5,024 nt of DNA, from NCBI GenBank assembly GCA_045541535.1, contig JAZQJG010000093.1, forward strand, positions 1-5,024, given 5' to 3'. Shown here piece by piece: positions 1 through 4,989 of the stretch. This DNA is from Firm-08 sp045541535 (lineage in GTDB: Bacteria; Bacillota; Clostridia; Oscillospirales; QAKW01). Both the position numbers and the translations under genes were made by a program. The stretch's first letter is position 1; each line of letters starts with the position of its first letter. The notes below the pieces were generated by a model. It was not told where the DNA came from. It was given only the letters and a program-made list of their open reading frames with translations, and ran no database searches.

Positions 1-3
1 GGG

Positions 4-30
4 AACACAAGGGGACGGTTCTATTGTGTT
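4..30 (+). repeat. REP-like hairpin repeat, AACACAA stem type
   Basis: A 27-base unit consists of a 7-base arm AACACAA (4-10), a 13-base loop GGGGACGGTTCTA (11-23) and the exact complementary arm TTGTGTT (24-30). The same unit occurs three more times at 4910-4936, 4939-4965 and 4990-5016, always in the same orientation. I know loops of this type from Clostridia genomes, where they resemble REP elements mobilised by REP-associated tyrosine (Y1/IS200-like) transposases. No such transposase is in the window, so the mobilisation mechanism is inference. Confidence 0.85.
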
Positions 31-56
31 GACAGCCCCAGGCCGTTACGAACAGG

Positions 57-81
57 CAATCAGGGGACGGTTCTCTGATTG
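57..81 (+). repeat. REP-like hairpin repeat, CAATCAG stem type
   Basis: This unit has arms CAATCAG (57-63) and CTGATTG (75-81) around the loop core GGGACGGTTCT (64-74). The loop matches the AACACAA-type units, but the stem is completely different and still perfectly paired. The right arm carries the TGA (80-82) that closes the upstream reading frame just before the RHS-coding sequence. It therefore probably sits inside what was once a longer RHS gene. Confidence 0.8.
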
Positions 82-82
82 A

Positions 83-1936
83 CAAAACAATCGCCTGACC
101 TCCTACCATTCGGCCCTGTCGGATGCCCACGTAGATCTGGGGTACACCACCCATTACACCTATTCGGCAGATAATACCATCAAATCCCTCTATCTCACTC
201 CTGATGGTGGATATGAGAGTGGCACCATGCTCTACGGTTATGACGGCTTGGGTCGGCTGTATATCAAGCGGCTTTCGCTGGATAGCACGGAAAATTCCTT
301 TGACGTAAGACACGCGTTTGAGGATAATGAGGACGGCACCCAGACCACCCTGATCTCCACCACCTCTTACGAAGGTGAGTACAACGGCACCACCGTCAGC
401 GGCTCCTATTACAGCACCTATCATAACGACAATAGTGTAGCCTCCCAACAGGTCGTTGACAGCCATGGCACCATAACCACGGAATATGAGTATGACGATT
501 TGGGACAGCTCATTTCTGTCGATGACGGCACCAACGAATATACTTATACCTACGATGCCGGTGGCAATCTCACGCAGAAAACCTATGCCACCTCGGCGGA
601 TGACAGCGATTACACCGCCACGTATGGCTATGACAGCAACTTTACCGACCTGCTGACAAGCTACACCAAGAAAAACGGCAGTAATCAGGTCATCTTCTCC
701 AATACATACAATTATACCGATGCAAGTGGTAACACCTTCGTCAACCCCTTGTCCATCACCCAGACCGAGGACGGCACCACCCGTACCCTGGGTCTTACCT
801 GGCGGGAAGGCCGGACCCTGGAGAGCATCACCACCCCCGACGGCACCGTAAAGTATGAGTACAACGAAAACGGCCAGCGGGTACTCCGCCAACTGGCCAA
901 CGGCGCCCGACGGGAATACTACTACAACGGTACGCAGCTGGAGTATATCAAGATCATCAACGCCAACGGTGTGCTCAACGGCACCCTGCGCTATATCTAC
1001 AACAGCGCCGGGCAGGCGGAATACATTATGTTCGTCACCGCCGCCAAGGCGAGCACTCCGACGGCCTACAATCTCTACTACATTCTGCGGGACAACACCG
1101 GTGTGATCCAAAAGCTGATCAAGGTGCGCAAGGCCACCACCTCCTCCGTCACCCCCACCTTGTCCGTAGCGGTGGAATACAACTACGACCCCTACGGCAA
1201 GCTTCTGTCTATCACCAAGGCCAGCGGCGAGAGTGTGGGCACCTACAACCCCCTCGTCTACAAGGACTATATCTGGGACAGTGAGACCGATTGGTATTAC
1301 TGTAATAGTAGATACTACGATCCGGAGACAGGAAGATGGGTTAATGGGGATAGCGTTATTTCAGAGGTTGGTGAATCTGTAGAAGGTTATAATCTATTTG
1401 CCTACTGTATGAGTGACCCCATTAATATGTCTGATTCTACTGGACATTGGCCTCGGTGGATTACTGCAACGGTAGCCGCTGTTGCCGCTGTGGTTGCTGT
1501 AATTGCATCTGCCCCGGTAGCGGCCACTGTAGCTGTCGTTTCTACTGTTGCATATGTTGCACAGTCTCATCATTATGATAAAAGAAAGGCTAAAAATACG
1601 GATTTGCCGGCAAATAAATCTGATGCGATTAACCAAGGATGGAAATCTTCAGAAGATCGCAAAAACCCACAAGCAGATTGTCATCAATATACTTCACCAG
1701 ATAAAACAAATGTAAAATTTGTTTCTCCTGACGGACATAGAGAGGTTATATACAACTCTGCAGGAGATATGGTGTTAGATTCCAGAGATATAGGAACATA
1801 TAATTTTTCTCCGTCAGGTACTTTTTGGGGCGGTATAGGTCATTTCTTTGCTGATATGCTTCCTTGGTATTTATTTGGCAATGATGACGACGATCCCGGT
1901 CCGGTAGTGAATGAAATTATTCGGTTATTAGAGTAG
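83..1936 (+). CDS. RHS/YD-repeat protein with C-terminal toxin-like tail, 5'-truncated
   Basis: The frame is open from 83, just after an in-frame TGA at 80-82, and already encodes YD-repeat sequence (NNRLTSY, TTHYTYSADN) before the first Met at 227. No GTG, TTG or ATG lies between 83 and 227, and no good ribosome binding site precedes 227. I therefore read it as a 5'-truncated gene; counting from Met 227 it gives 569 residues. YD repeats such as YEYDDLGQL, YTYDAGGNLTQ and YEYNENGQR fill roughly residues 1-350. The RHS core motif follows (WYYCNSRYYDPETGRW, 356-371, then YNLFAY and DPIN). The usual DPxGH end motif is degenerate here, SDSTGH (402-407). Next is an Ala/Val-rich hydrophobic segment (411-446) and a tail (447-569) with DCHQY, GHREV (503-507), GTYNF (523-527) and GHFF...LPWYLFGN (538-552). 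Full RHS proteins are far longer, secreted or surface-exposed, and form a shell that delivers the C-terminal toxin. The tail resembles tips I recall from other Firmicutes RHS proteins, but I cannot name its activity. The next gene is the likely immunity gene. Codon use changes sharply at 1289. Confidence 0.85.
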   Translation, partial: QNNRLTSYHSALSDAHVDLGYTTHYTYSADNTIKSLYLTPDGGYESGTMLYGYDGLGRLYIKRLSLDSTENSFDVRHAFEDNEDGTQTTLISTTSYEGEYNGTTVSGSYYSTYHNDNSVASQQVVDSHGTITTEYEYDDLGQLISVDDGTNEYTYTYDAGGNLTQKTYATSADDSDYTATYGYDSNFTDLLTSYTKKNGSNQVIFSNTYNYTDASGNTFVNPLSITQTEDGTTRTLGLTWREGRTLESITTPDGTVKYEYNENGQRVLRQLANGARREYYYNGTQLEYIKIINANGVLNGTLRYIYNSAGQAEYIMFVTAAKASTPTAYNLYYILRDNTGVIQKLIKVRKATTSSVTPTLSVAVEYNYDPYGKLLSITKASGESVGTYNPLVYKDYIWDSETDWYYCNSRYYDPETGRWVNGDSVISEVGESVEGYNLFAYCMSDPINMSDSTGHWPRWITATVAAVAAVVAVIASAPVAATVAVVSTVAYVAQSHHYDKRKAKNTDLPANKSDAINQGWKSSEDRKNPQADCHQYTSPDKTNVKFVSPDGHREVIYNSAGDMVLDSRDIGTYNFSPSGTFWGGIGHFFADMLPWYLFGNDDDDPGPVVNEIIRLLE

Positions 1937-1947
1937 GAGGTGAACTT

Positions 1948-2793
1948 GTGAAGAAAAAAAGTCTTATTGTCATTGTGGCAAGTTTGATTTTGGCAGGGGG
2001 CATTTTGGTAGGATTTTTAAACAGCAATTATTATTACTCAAAAAAACTAATTGCTGCAATCAAAGAGGAAAACATAATTGCGGTTCAACAGATTGTTGAT
2101 AAAAAACCAACTTGCGTAAACACAGTCCCCGCACTTATGCCCAAAATTTTTTACGTTTTTACTGATGTACCTCGTCCAATATATGCGCTTGGCGAAGCGT
2201 GTTATTCAAACAATTTGAAAATCATTCAGATTTTAGTTGATTCTGGCGCAAAAATTGATGGAGTTGAAGAAGCGGTGCCTCTTTCGATTGTATATCGCAC
2301 TAAAAATGAAAATTGGTACGAAATTTCTCGATTCTTGCTTCAAAATGGTGCTTCGTTGGATTATGTTACCAAGCATTCAGGCGGAAAATGTCCAGTATTA
2401 CAGGATATTGTACAAGTTCGTTCCGGCGCCGCATTACCCGGATATAAACCGGAAAGCAAAGAAGAAGTAATTAAAGCATTTAATTATGCGTTAGAAAACT
2501 GCGACCATAGTAATGTGAATTGGATGCGAGTATTACAGCATAGCGTTTCCAATGACAGAATCGAAATAGTAAAACTTCTATTAGATCAAGAGTATTGCGA
2601 CGTTAATGACACCTCCGTTGGAATGACCGCACTTATGTTTGCTGCAAGGGATTCTACCCCTGAAATGGTACAGCTTCTATTGGATTATGGAGCAGACAAA
2701 AGTATCAAGGATTCTAACCAAAAAACAGCGTATGATTATGCTGCACAGTCAAACAATGCAGATATTATTGCAATATTAGAAAACGAAGAATAA
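1948..2793 (+). CDS. Membrane-anchored ankyrin-repeat protein, putative immunity protein
   Basis: This 281-residue protein starts at GTG 1948. AGGAGG at 1935-1940 lies 7 bases upstream and overlaps the TAG stop of the RHS gene, so the two are translationally linked. The N-terminus MKKK plus hydrophobic residues 5-24 forms a signal anchor. There is no lipobox Cys and no clear cleavage site, so the rest is predicted to lie outside the membrane. About six ankyrin-like repeats follow, at roughly 31-58, 77-104, 109-138, 192-220, 225-254 and 258-280. The best is GMTALMFAARDSTPEMVQLL (225-244), followed by LDYGAD. An insertion (about 140-190) separates repeats 3 and 4. Ankyrin proteins are a known class of immunity protein in polymorphic toxin loci and bind the cognate toxin. 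That role here is inferred from position directly behind a toxin tip. An extracytoplasmic immunity protein would fit a toxin that acts at the envelope. The alternative is a general ankyrin scaffold. A strong terminator follows directly. Confidence 0.85.
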   Translation: MKKKSLIVIVASLILAGGILVGFLNSNYYYSKKLIAAIKEENIIAVQQIVDKKPTCVNTVPALMPKIFYVFTDVPRPIYALGEACYSNNLKIIQILVDSGAKIDGVEEAVPLSIVYRTKNENWYEISRFLLQNGASLDYVTKHSGGKCPVLQDIVQVRSGAALPGYKPESKEEVIKAFNYALENCDHSNVNWMRVLQHSVSNDRIEIVKLLLDQEYCDVNDTSVGMTALMFAARDSTPEMVQLLLDYGADKSIKDSNQKTAYDYAAQSNNADIIAILENEE

Positions 2794-2814
2794 TAACTAT
2801 GTCTTGAAAATCAA

Positions 2815-2852
2815 AAACAGGGCAGGAGAAATTTCTCCTGCCCTGTTTCTTT
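2815..2852 (+). terminator. Rho-independent terminator of the RHS-ankyrin unit
   Basis: The 17-base arm 2815-2831 (AAACAGGGCAGGAGAAA) is the exact reverse complement of 2832-2848, followed by the T-rich CTTTATATT. It lies 22 bases after the ankyrin stop. Because the left side begins with an A run, it could also work on the opposite strand. Confidence 0.9.
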
Positions 2853-2875
2853 ATATTAACGATTTCAGTTATAAA

Positions 2876-2900
2876 CAAAAAACGCACCCATTTAGGGTGC
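2876..2900 (-). terminator. Rho-independent terminator of the winged-helix gene
   Basis: Read on the minus strand, the stem GCACCC / GGGTGC (2900-2895 and 2889-2884) with loop TAAAT is followed by GTTTTTTGTTT. It lies 43 bases past the stop of the 63-codon minus-strand gene. It stands back to back with the plus-strand terminator at 2815-2852, as expected for convergent genes. Confidence 0.8.
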
Positions 2901-2943
2901 TTTGTCGCAGTTGCCGGGAGCGATCTGCCCGCACATTATTTTG

Positions 2944-3135
2944 TTAGTACGCAACGGAGTATCTTTTTGGTATTCTAATTATAATGCTAATTTGCCCGCT
3001 GCGCTTAAGCCAGGACAAGTGTCCACAGATTTTCTGCTTAGTTATTCCTCTGACGGCCAAACGATTGATGATATCTCTGGTGCTTATTCCGGGGTTTCTT
3101 CTTATAATGCTTAAAATCCTTCTGTTTAGGCTCAT
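2944..3135 (-). CDS. Small winged-helix DNA-binding protein (63 aa)
   Basis: The start chosen is ATG 3135-3133, because a perfect AAGGAGG (3150-3144) lies 8 bases upstream. A GTG at 3144 also opens the frame but overlaps that site, so it cannot be the start. The product is small and very basic. ILSIIRRNPGISTRDIINRL gives helices 1 and 2, GITKQKICGHLSWLKRSGQI gives the recognition helix, and ISIIIRIPKRYSVAY looks like the beta wing. This is the pattern of MarR/ArsR-like winged-helix domains without any extra sensor or dimer domain. A likely role is DNA-binding regulator, perhaps autoregulated through the palindrome at 3169-3192. No target can be named. The gene has its own terminator (2876-2900). 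Plus-strand open frames across this stretch lack such signals. I cannot match it to a named family. Confidence 0.72.
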   Translation of the reverse strand: MSLNRRILSIIRRNPGISTRDIINRLAVRGITKQKICGHLSWLKRSGQISIIIRIPKRYSVAY

Positions 3136-3143
3136 TACACTCA

Positions 3144-3150
3144 CCTCCTT
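3144..3150 (-). promoter_or_regulatory. Ribosome binding site of the winged-helix gene
   Basis: On the minus strand AAGGAGG is followed after 8 bases by ATG. It decides the start at 3135 over the GTG at 3144 and is the main evidence that this short gene is real. The T-run of the upstream hairpin ends only three bases before it. Confidence 0.8.
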
Positions 3151-3152
3151 TT

Positions 3153-3192
3153 CAAAAAAATATTACAAAAGGGTGGAAAGTTTTCCACCCTT
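3153..3192 (-). terminator. Palindrome plus T-run: terminator of the three-gene operon and/or operator
   Basis: The arms AAGGGTGGAAA (3169-3179) and TTTCCACCCTT (3182-3192) pair perfectly over 11 bases with two bases between. On the minus strand they are followed by TTTTGTAATATTTTTTTG. This fits a terminator for the genes at 3239-4568. The T-run abuts the ribosome binding site of the winged-helix gene. A weak promoter-like pair (TGGAAA, 16 bases, TAATAT on the minus strand) overlaps the palindrome, so it could also be an operator or an attenuator in that gene's leader. Confidence 0.75.
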
Positions 3193-3221
3193 AAGTTCTC
3201 CGGCAAAAAGTATCCTTGCAA

Positions 3222-3240
3222 AAATGTTTATTTAACATTT
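3222..3240 (-). terminator. Weak hairpin at the end of the 216-aa gene
   Basis: AAATGTT (3222-3228) and AACATTT (3234-3240) pair over 7 AT-rich bases. On the minus strand this is followed by TTTTGC, and the TAA stop of the upstream gene overlaps the arm. It could be a weak first terminator ahead of the stronger palindrome at 3169-3192. An AT-rich stem of this size could also be chance. Confidence 0.35.
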
Positions 3241-3889
3241 ACGCCCGAGTTAATAATAATTTATTATATTCTTCTAATTGATACATAATAGTTGAATACA
3301 TAAGATAGTCAAACGATCGATTCTGAACATTTCTTTTCGCCAAATTTAAAACCAAACTGTTTTCAAAAGATTCATGCTTTTTATCAGTATCAATTCCAGT
3401 ATATAAATTAAAACGCCGCTGTTTTTTGAGCAATTCATATAGGTTTGGATTCGTTTTGGCCAAATCAAATAATGTCGATTGATATAAAAAAACAATACTT
3501 ACGTAAAATGCTAGTCGAAAATTTATTAGAGCATTGTGCACCAACCAATCGGTATTTTCTTTGCTTTCATTCTTTGCTAGAGCTTCGCAAATTTCCAAAT
3601 CAAATTCAAAAACTTTATATTCCATCATGGTGCGGCATAGAACGGCGCTAAGTTTGTGAAAGTCCATTCGTCGTCCGTCTGTTACATCACCATAATATTG
3701 CTTTTTCAATTCGTTTCTTTTTTGGCAATAATATACGGCTGCTTTTTCTTTGATTTCATCAAGATTTCTAGGTTTTGCACGTGTCTTTTCTTTAAAGACA
3801 GGATCCATCTGATTATATATCTCTTCAATTGTTGAGAGGATCCATGAATCCCAAATATAATAAAATTCCAAAATACTATTTTCGTTCAT
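3239..3889 (-). CDS. Uncharacterised soluble protein (216 aa), last gene of three-gene operon
   Basis: ATG 3889 follows the TAA of the preceding gene after only 3 bases. The site AGGA within the end of that gene gives a spacing of 7, so translation is coupled. The protein is mostly helical, with no signal peptide or clear membrane span. Visible blocks are RRMDFHKLSAVLCRTMMEYK (73-92), LVHNALINFRLAFYVSIVFL (116-135, hydrophobic but probably buried) and HESFENSLVL...SFDYLMYSTIMYQLEEYNK (172-210). The pattern 'HK(L/I)(S/A)A...K.F', then a 'LAFY' block, then a C-terminal 'HES' helix pair resembles uncharacterised Firmicutes proteins I have seen, but I cannot name the family. No catalytic motif is evident. 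Being fused in one operon with two membrane proteins suggests a cytoplasmic partner of a membrane complex, which is inference. Confidence 0.8.
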   Translation of the reverse strand: MNENSILEFYYIWDSWILSTIEEIYNQMDPVFKEKTRAKPRNLDEIKEKAAVYYCQKRNELKKQYYGDVTDGRRMDFHKLSAVLCRTMMEYKVFEFDLEICEALAKNESKENTDWLVHNALINFRLAFYVSIVFLYQSTLFDLAKTNPNLYELLKKQRRFNLYTGIDTDKKHESFENSLVLNLAKRNVQNRSFDYLMYSTIMYQLEEYNKLLLTRA

Positions 3890-3892
3890 TTT

Positions 3893-4102
3893 TTAATCCT
3901 GAATTTTATATTTAACAACACCGTTTTTTTTGTGAAATTCCAACATTTCTTGTAAAGATGGAGCGATATTATCTGGCTCAAAATCTTTAATTATGAAATT
4001 GCTTTTTGAACTCTTTTGTGTACGATTTAACCGACTTGCCAAGAAATACATACTAGATATAATAATTAATAATGTTGCGATGGCCAAAAATAAAAAGTAC
4101 AT
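3893..4102 (-). CDS. Small single-pass membrane protein (69 aa)
   Basis: The ATG at 4102 is preceded by GGAG with an 8-base spacer, and the start lies 16 bases after the stop of the four-helix protein gene. Residues 2-22 are strongly hydrophobic (MYFLFLAIATLLIIISSMYF) and are followed by a basic stretch RLNRTQKSSK. This predicts the N-terminus outside and a tail of about 45 residues in the cytoplasm. The tail ends in an amphipathic segment (APSLQEMLEFHKKNGVVKYK). I recognise no family. Its place between a polytopic membrane protein and a soluble protein suggests an adaptor. The pairing of start signal and tight spacing on both sides supports a real gene despite its length. Confidence 0.72.
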   Translation of the reverse strand: MYFLFLAIATLLIIISSMYFLASRLNRTQKSSKSNFIIKDFEPDNIAPSLQEMLEFHKKNGVVKYKIQD

Positions 4103-4118
4103 TTTGATTACTCCATTT

Positions 4119-4568
4119 CTAAATTAATCCAGGATCTCTATGCGTTTCGATATAAATCTCTCTATAACTCATAAAAGTCAATCCTAATAATCCCAAAGTG
4201 CTAATTGCAATGATTGTTAGCCACAAAGAGGATGATGAAATCAAATAAATAAAATACATTATGTTATATAGAAAAGCCGCCACTAAAGTCAAAGCATTCC
4301 ATATAAAACGAGAGGTCTTTTTGTTTAAAATCTCCACGATATTATGTATGATTTCACACAATACATATGTAGTGGCTGTAGGAATCAAGGCTTCCAATAT
4401 ACTGCGTAACAAAACAGCAAACGTTCTTGTATTAACATCTTGCTTTCCATAATATGAAACTAATGCAAAGAAAATTCCACCAACGAAAGTGATGATTAAC
4501 GGTAAAAGAAAAGATGCATGTTCTTGGAACACTTCTGAACGCGTGCGTTGATTTTTTTTATTAGCCAC
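4119..4568 (-). CDS. Four-helix membrane protein (149 aa), first gene of operon
   Basis: The GTG start at 4568 has AGAGG (4583-4579) 10 bases upstream, and the transcript is expected to begin near 4631. The N-terminus is basic (MANKKNQRTR). It is followed by four hydrophobic spans at about 19-40, 52-78, 88-110 and 114-134, and a short charged C-terminal tail (YREIYIETHRDPGLI). By the positive-inside rule both ends face the cytoplasm. Span 2 contains CEIIHNIVEIL, with polar residues inside the hydrophobic run. No transporter or enzyme signature is seen and I do not recognise the family. Small multi-pass proteins of this kind serve as effectors in some phage-defence modules and as immunity proteins in bacteriocin or toxin loci. 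Either is possible here, and neither is shown. Confidence 0.8.
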   Translation of the reverse strand: MANKKNQRTRSEVFQEHASFLLPLIITFVGGIFFALVSYYGKQDVNTRTFAVLLRSILEALIPTATTYVLCEIIHNIVEILNKKTSRFIWNALTLVAAFLYNIMYFIYLISSSSLWLTIIAISTLGLLGLTFMSYREIYIETHRDPGLI

Positions 4569-4637
4569 TTGTTATTTTCCTCTATTTTGAACAAATTATA
4601 CTTTTAAACACCCGGAGCCGTTGTCATAGTATTTAAA

Positions 4638-4666
4638 ATTATACAATATTATTCAAAACCTGTCAA
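4638..4666 (-). promoter_or_regulatory. Consensus sigma-A promoter of the minus-strand operon
   Basis: On the minus strand TTGACA (4666-4661) and TATAAT (4643-4638) are both exact matches to consensus, separated by exactly 17 bases. Transcription would start near 4631, giving a leader of about 60 bases before the GTG at 4568. Such a perfect promoter implies strong expression unless repressed. Two 10-base direct repeats lie just upstream. Confidence 0.88.
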
Positions 4667-4672
4667 GTAAAA

Positions 4673-4698
4673 ATGTTTACACAGTGATATGTTTACAC
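4673..4698 (-). repeat. Two direct repeats GTGTAAACAT upstream of the promoter
   Basis: On the minus strand GTGTAAACAT occurs at 4698-4689 and again at 4682-4673, with a 16-base period. They end 6 bases upstream of the -35 box. They could be sites for a transcription factor. Alternatively, multiple internal repeats close to an end with an outward -35 box are typical of IS21-family termini, so this may be an IS remnant that supplied the -35 element. No IstA or IstB coding is present in the window. Confidence 0.6.
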
Positions 4699-4727
4699 GT
4701 CAGGATAACTTAAATGATATGAATTGA

Positions 4728-4774
4728 AAAACTTGATTTTTTCTTGTTTAAGATAGCAAACAAACTCAAGTTTT
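4728..4774. repeat. Interrupted AT-rich inverted repeat
   Basis: AAAACTTGA (4728-4736) pairs with TCAAGTTTT (4766-4774). Inside it TTGTTT (4744-4749) pairs with AAACAA (4758-4763), giving a two-part stem with loop AAGATAGC. It lies in non-coding AT-rich DNA with no open frame of note. It could be a folded RNA or a protein-binding site; in such AT-rich sequence chance is possible. Confidence 0.4.
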
Positions 4775-4779
4775 ATCAA

Positions 4780-4799
4780 ATTTTGTTAAAAAACAAAAT
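4780..4799. repeat. Short AT-rich inverted repeat
   Basis: ATTTTGTT (4780-4787) and AACAAAAT (4792-4799) pair over 8 bases with a 4-base A loop. It follows the interrupted inverted repeat by five bases. There is no T-run long enough to call a terminator. The rest of 4800-4880 shows no gene or signal I can support. Confidence 0.35.
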
Positions 4800-4882
4800 A
4801 AGCATTTGCAAACAATAACATTTGTTCTTTAATACGCGTCATACATTTATTTTTTTAAAATTGCTCATCTAATATCTTTTGA

Positions 4883-4908
4883 GAACACAAGGGGAGAACA
4901 CAAGGGGA
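4883..4908 (+). repeat. Two tandem half units of the hairpin repeat
   Basis: The 13-base block GAACACAAGGGGA occurs at 4883-4895 and 4896-4908, and a third time as the first half of the full unit starting at 4909. Each half unit has the left arm and the start of the loop but no right arm, so it cannot fold alone. The break falls at a GA shared by the loop and the unit start, which fits slippage or hairpin-related copying. Confidence 0.85.
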
Positions 4909-4909
4909 G

Positions 4910-4936
4910 AACACAAGGGGACGGTTCTATTGTGTT
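4910..4936 (+). repeat. REP-like hairpin repeat, AACACAA stem type
   Basis: This full unit has arm AACACAA (4910-4916), loop GGGGACGGTTCTA and arm TTGTGTT (4930-4936). It is identical to the unit at 4-30 and is preceded without a gap by two half units. Confidence 0.88.
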
Positions 4937-4938
4937 AG

Positions 4939-4965
4939 AACACAAGGGGACGGTTCTATTGTGTT
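4939..4965 (+). repeat. REP-like hairpin repeat, AACACAA stem type
   Basis: A second full identical unit is separated from the previous one by only AG. It is followed by TAAGGCCA, which nearly matches TAAGGTCA after the last unit, so the repeated block extends past the hairpin. Confidence 0.88.
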
Positions 4966-4974
4966 TAAGGCCAA

Positions 4975-4988
4975 GAACACAAGGGGAC
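4975..4988 (+). repeat. Half unit of the hairpin repeat
   Basis: GAACACAAGGGGAC lacks the rest of the loop and the right arm. It breaks one base later than the half units at 4883-4908 and runs directly into the next full unit. Confidence 0.8.
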
Positions 4989-4989
4989 G

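Noticed and set aside
227..229. ATG 227 as the true start of the RHS protein
   Set aside because: YD-repeat coding extends upstream to 83 in the same frame and no convincing ribosome binding site precedes 227. It is only the first Met left after truncation, though it might be used by chance.
712..1106. Extra open frames on both strands within the RHS gene
   Set aside because: They arise from the GC-rich third positions of the RHS frame. Their products are low-complexity Ser/Thr/Arg/Pro-rich sequences with no start signals.
1394..1636. Minus-strand open frame within the RHS tail region
   Set aside because: It lies opposite the conserved RHS core and hydrophobic region, and its Asn/Ser/Arg/Tyr-rich product looks like an antisense shadow.
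2237..2470. Plus-strand open frame inside the ankyrin gene
   Set aside because: It is out of frame with clear ankyrin repeats and has no independent start signal.
3142..3144. GTG as start of the minus-strand winged-helix gene
   Set aside because: It overlaps the AAGGAGG site itself, while ATG 3135 has the ideal 8-base spacing.
2902..3235. Two plus-strand open frames opposite the winged-helix gene
   Set aside because: Neither has a ribosome binding site or a recognisable domain, and the minus strand has a complete gene with ribosome binding site, winged-helix pattern and terminator.
3263..3268. TATAAT on the minus strand near the end of the 216-aa gene as promoter for the winged-helix gene
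   Set aside because: No acceptable -35 box lies 16-18 bases upstream, so this single hexamer in AT-rich DNA is not enough.
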